Part shown: positions 5,424-6,814 of the stretch, in pieces
Layout: the number at the start of each line of letters is the position of its first letter
How positions within the stretch are numbered: the first letter of the stretch is position 1
Source of the DNA: Candidatus Vogelbacteria bacterium
GTDB taxonomy: Bacteria > Patescibacteriota > Minisyncoccia > Phycocordibacterales > XYD1-FULL-46-19
Assembly: GCA_011049365.1 (NCBI GenBank)
Contig: DSBD01000053.1
Coordinates: 1-6,814 of the forward strand
Direction: 5' to 3'
Length of the DNA: 6,814 nt
The notes under the pieces: model-generated
The model's database searches: none
Seen by the model: only the letters and a program-made list of their open reading frames with translations
Told to the model about the DNA's origin: nothing
Translations under genes and position numbers: made by a program

Positions 5424-5618
5424 CTATATCTCTTCCCTCCCCTTTTTAGGTAATTCTATAATAAAACTGGAACCTTTGCCTAAACCTTCCGATTCGGCCC
5501 AGACTCGCCCCTGATGAGCTTCTACCAGTTGCCTAACCAAGAAAAGCCCTATACCGGTACCGGTATATTTTGGTTGGCCATCTTGTCCAACGCGGACAAA
5601 TTTCATATTTTCTCTCAT
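5412..5618 (-). pseudogene. Histidine-kinase C-terminal fragment (right copy of the repeat)
   Basis: The open frame from ATG 5618 to TAG 5424 encodes 64 residues that match only the end of a HATPase_c domain. G2 box GTGIGL is at 20-25, then [18 protein letters not shown] and [11 protein letters not shown]. The part before it ([13 protein letters not shown]) is the usual run-up to the G2 box, but the H box, N box and G1 box are missing and nothing upstream on this strand restores them. It cannot bind ATP alone, so it is a decayed remnant. Its last 16 or so codons and the bases past the stop (5412-5472) recur at 2540-2600. It ends 81 bases upstream of the precursor Shine-Dalgarno region and may supply part of the precursor's promoter. 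Confidence 0.85.
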
Positions 5619-5666
5619 CTTCTGGATGAGTGTTGCGATTGATTTTTGGGTCTAGAGGTATGAAAA

Positions 5667-5695
5667 TTGACAGACAAAGTTATATGGATTATGCT
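5667..5695 (+). promoter_or_regulatory. Promoter of the right ATP-grasp gene
   Basis: A consensus TTGACA (5667-5672) is followed after 17 bases by TATGCT (5690-5695, four of six to consensus), with GATAAT directly after it as an alternative. The resulting leader would be about 60 bases. This is the best sigma-70-type promoter in the window. Confidence 0.65.
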
Positions 5696-5749
5696 GATAA
5701 TAGTATTTTCTTTGTGGTTAGTTGATAGTTACGTTCTTTAAAAAACATA

Positions 5750-5755
5750 GAAAGG
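5750..5755 (+). promoter_or_regulatory. Ribosome binding site of the right ATP-grasp gene
   Basis: GAAAGG ends 8 bases before ATG 5764 and decides that start over the in-frame TTG at 5722. It closely resembles the site before the left ATP-grasp gene. Confidence 0.8.
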
Positions 5756-5763
5756 TTAGAATT

Positions 5764-6765
5764 ATGAATCGTATTATATTGGTTCTCACACACACCATGG
5801 ATGATACAGCTACTATGGTATTAGATCATCTTCAAAAAATGAATTTACCATTCATTAGATTTAATACTGATCAATTTCAAGAAGTAATCACCATGACACT
5901 GGATTTGGACAATGATTTCGGCTTCACCGGTGTTTACCATTTTCCAGACAGAGATGTTTGCTTCGACGAAATAGCAGTAGTCTGGAACAGAAGAGTACAT
6001 CCACCTAAAGTTAATGAAGAATTGGATTGTGATCCAATGTATAAACAATGGGCACTTGAAGAATCTCGCTATGGTTTATATAGTTCGTTTTCTCAAATAA
6101 GAGCACCGATTATAAATCCGTGGATTGAGAATGAACGTCTCAAGTATGACAAATTACTGCAAATGAGAGAAGCTAGAAAATTTGGATTCAGTGTTCCACA
6201 AACCAGAATAACCAGCAATCTAGAAAATATCTGGAGTTTTTGGGAAGAAGTCAACCATGATATGATTTTCAAGAAAATACGTCATGGGAGGTTTGAATTT
6301 GAAGATGGTAGAAGGTTTGTTCTCCATACTTCAAAAGTCAGAGAGGAAGACATGTCGCGCGAGCAATTGCCTCGGATGAAATTCTGTCCTTTATTTCTTG
6401 AAGAGCATATTCCTAAAAAGTGGGACATTAGGTCTATTGTTGTGAATGACAGAGTTTTTTCCGTAGCCATACATTCACAGGCTATTGATGAAGGTAGGGT
6501 GGATTATCGTACTGCTTCTCTCTTGGGAAAACTCTCAGAGATGAAGCATGAGGAAATATGTCTGGGTGATGAAGTCAACAAGAAATTAGTCTCTATGACA
6601 AAATCATTCGGTCTTGTTTTTAATACGATAGATCTCATCGAAACACCCAAAGGTGAAATATTCTTTCTGGAATGTAACCCAAATGGTCAATGGGCTTGGT
6701 TGGAAATATTAACCGGGATACCCATATCAGTGGCATTTGCTAATCATTTATCTACCTATTTGTAA
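5764..6765 (+). CDS. MvdC/MvdD-family ATP-grasp graspetide maturase (intact)
   Basis: A 333-residue peptide ligase that should phosphorylate acidic side chains of the precursor core and close them onto Thr/Ser or Lys as macrocycles. The N-terminal pre-ATP-grasp part has FIRFNTDQF (30-38) and VVWNRR (72-77). INPWIENERLKYDKL (117-131) and GFSVPQTRITSN (141-152) precede the ATP-grasp fold. Visible key residues are Lys170 (IFKK), the Glu213-Glu214 hinge (LEEHI), DIRSIVVNDRVFSVAIHSQ (221-239), DYR (247-249, where the left paralogue has DWR), Asp290 (NTID), and Glu303 and Asn305 of the Mg site. The family tail FLECNPNGQWAWLE spans 301-314. Length and motifs are complete. ATG 5764 is chosen for its GAAAGG. 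It has its own promoter and terminator and is divergent from the precursor, with only a kinase scrap between them. As the one intact ligase it is the best candidate to modify that precursor. Ester versus amide chemistry cannot be read from the sequence. Confidence 0.95.
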   Translation: MNRIILVLTHTMDDTATMVLDHLQKMNLPFIRFNTDQFQEVITMTLDLDNDFGFTGVYHFPDRDVCFDEIAVVWNRRVHPPKVNEELDCDPMYKQWALEESRYGLYSSFSQIRAPIINPWIENERLKYDKLLQMREARKFGFSVPQTRITSNLENIWSFWEEVNHDMIFKKIRHGRFEFEDGRRFVLHTSKVREEDMSREQLPRMKFCPLFLEEHIPKKWDIRSIVVNDRVFSVAIHSQAIDEGRVDYRTASLLGKLSEMKHEEICLGDEVNKKLVSMTKSFGLVFNTIDLIETPKGEIFFLECNPNGQWAWLEILTGIPISVAFANHLSTYL

Positions 6766-6770
6766 AAGAC

Positions 6771-6802
6771 GGGCAGTACTATTTCGGTACTGCCCATTTT
6801 TT
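6771..6802 (+). terminator. Rho-independent terminator of the right ATP-grasp gene
   Basis: A 9-bp stem (6771-6779 GGGCAGTAC with 6787-6795 GTACTGCCC) has a 7-base loop, followed by ATTTTTTG. It begins 5 bases after the TAA. It closes this transcription unit; the last few bases of the window show nothing further. Confidence 0.93.
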
Positions 6803-6814
6803 GTTATTATATCC

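Noticed and set aside
2540..5472. Diversity-generating retroelement or CRISPR as explanation of the repeated 61-bp segment
   Set aside because: Only two copies, changes are not adenine-biased, there is no reverse transcriptase or cas gene, and the repeat reads as a kinase C-terminus.
5691..5741. Short plus-strand frame MLIIVFSLWLVDSYVL before the right ligase, a possible leader peptide or second precursor
   Set aside because: Its ATG falls inside the -10 element and it has no Shine-Dalgarno; it lacks any leader motif or acidic core.
5845..6470. Two minus-strand open frames (5845-6048 and 6282-6470)
   Set aside because: Both are antisense shadows of the intact ATP-grasp gene, with no start signals or domains.

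Overview
The window is AT-rich bacterial DNA in the standard code: every intact frame ends in TAA, TAG or TGA, with no internal TGA. The gene style suggests a candidate-phyla (Patescibacteria/CPR-like) genome. The aspartyl-tRNA synthetase is compact and lacks the GAD insertion, scpA follows directly, several genes lack a ribosome binding site and appear leaderless, and degenerate gene scraps lie between them. This placement is inferred from style, not from a marker I can prove here.

Left part (1-2532, all minus strand) is housekeeping: a 3'-truncated scpA, then aspS 5 bp upstream of it, then a small GNAT acetyltransferase.

Right part (2540-6814) is accessory and holds the main discovery, a graspetide (omega-ester/amide-linked RiPP) locus. 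It has a 64-residue precursor (minus, 5140-5334) with a microviridin-like leader motif (PFAARFAQP) and an Asp-rich C-terminal core. An intact MvdC/MvdD-family ATP-grasp macrocyclase lies at 5764-6765 (plus). A second macrocyclase of the same family, broken by one single-base frameshift, lies at 3286-4280 (minus). Interleaved are an alpha/beta-hydrolase gene with its own single-base frameshift at a T6G4 run (2652-3277, plus) and a TPR-like helical-repeat protein ending in a T7G9 run (4365-5075, plus). Two scraps of the same histidine-kinase 3' end (2540-2608 and 5412-5618, both minus) bracket the block from hydrolase to precursor as imperfect direct repeats.

Transcription: the precursor and both ligases each carry a Shine-Dalgarno site and a stem-loop terminator downstream, so each looks like its own unit. 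The precursor's site is a near-perfect AAAGGAGGTG. In contrast aspS, the hydrolase and the TPR gene have a -10-like hexamer 6-8 bases before ATG and no Shine-Dalgarno, which suggests leaderless transcripts. The likely working model is that the ligase at 5764-6765 binds the PFAARFAQP helix of the precursor and links Thr/Ser (or Lys) side chains to Asp carboxylates in the core. The second ligase may be decaying or mis-sequenced. No transporter or leader protease is visible in the window.
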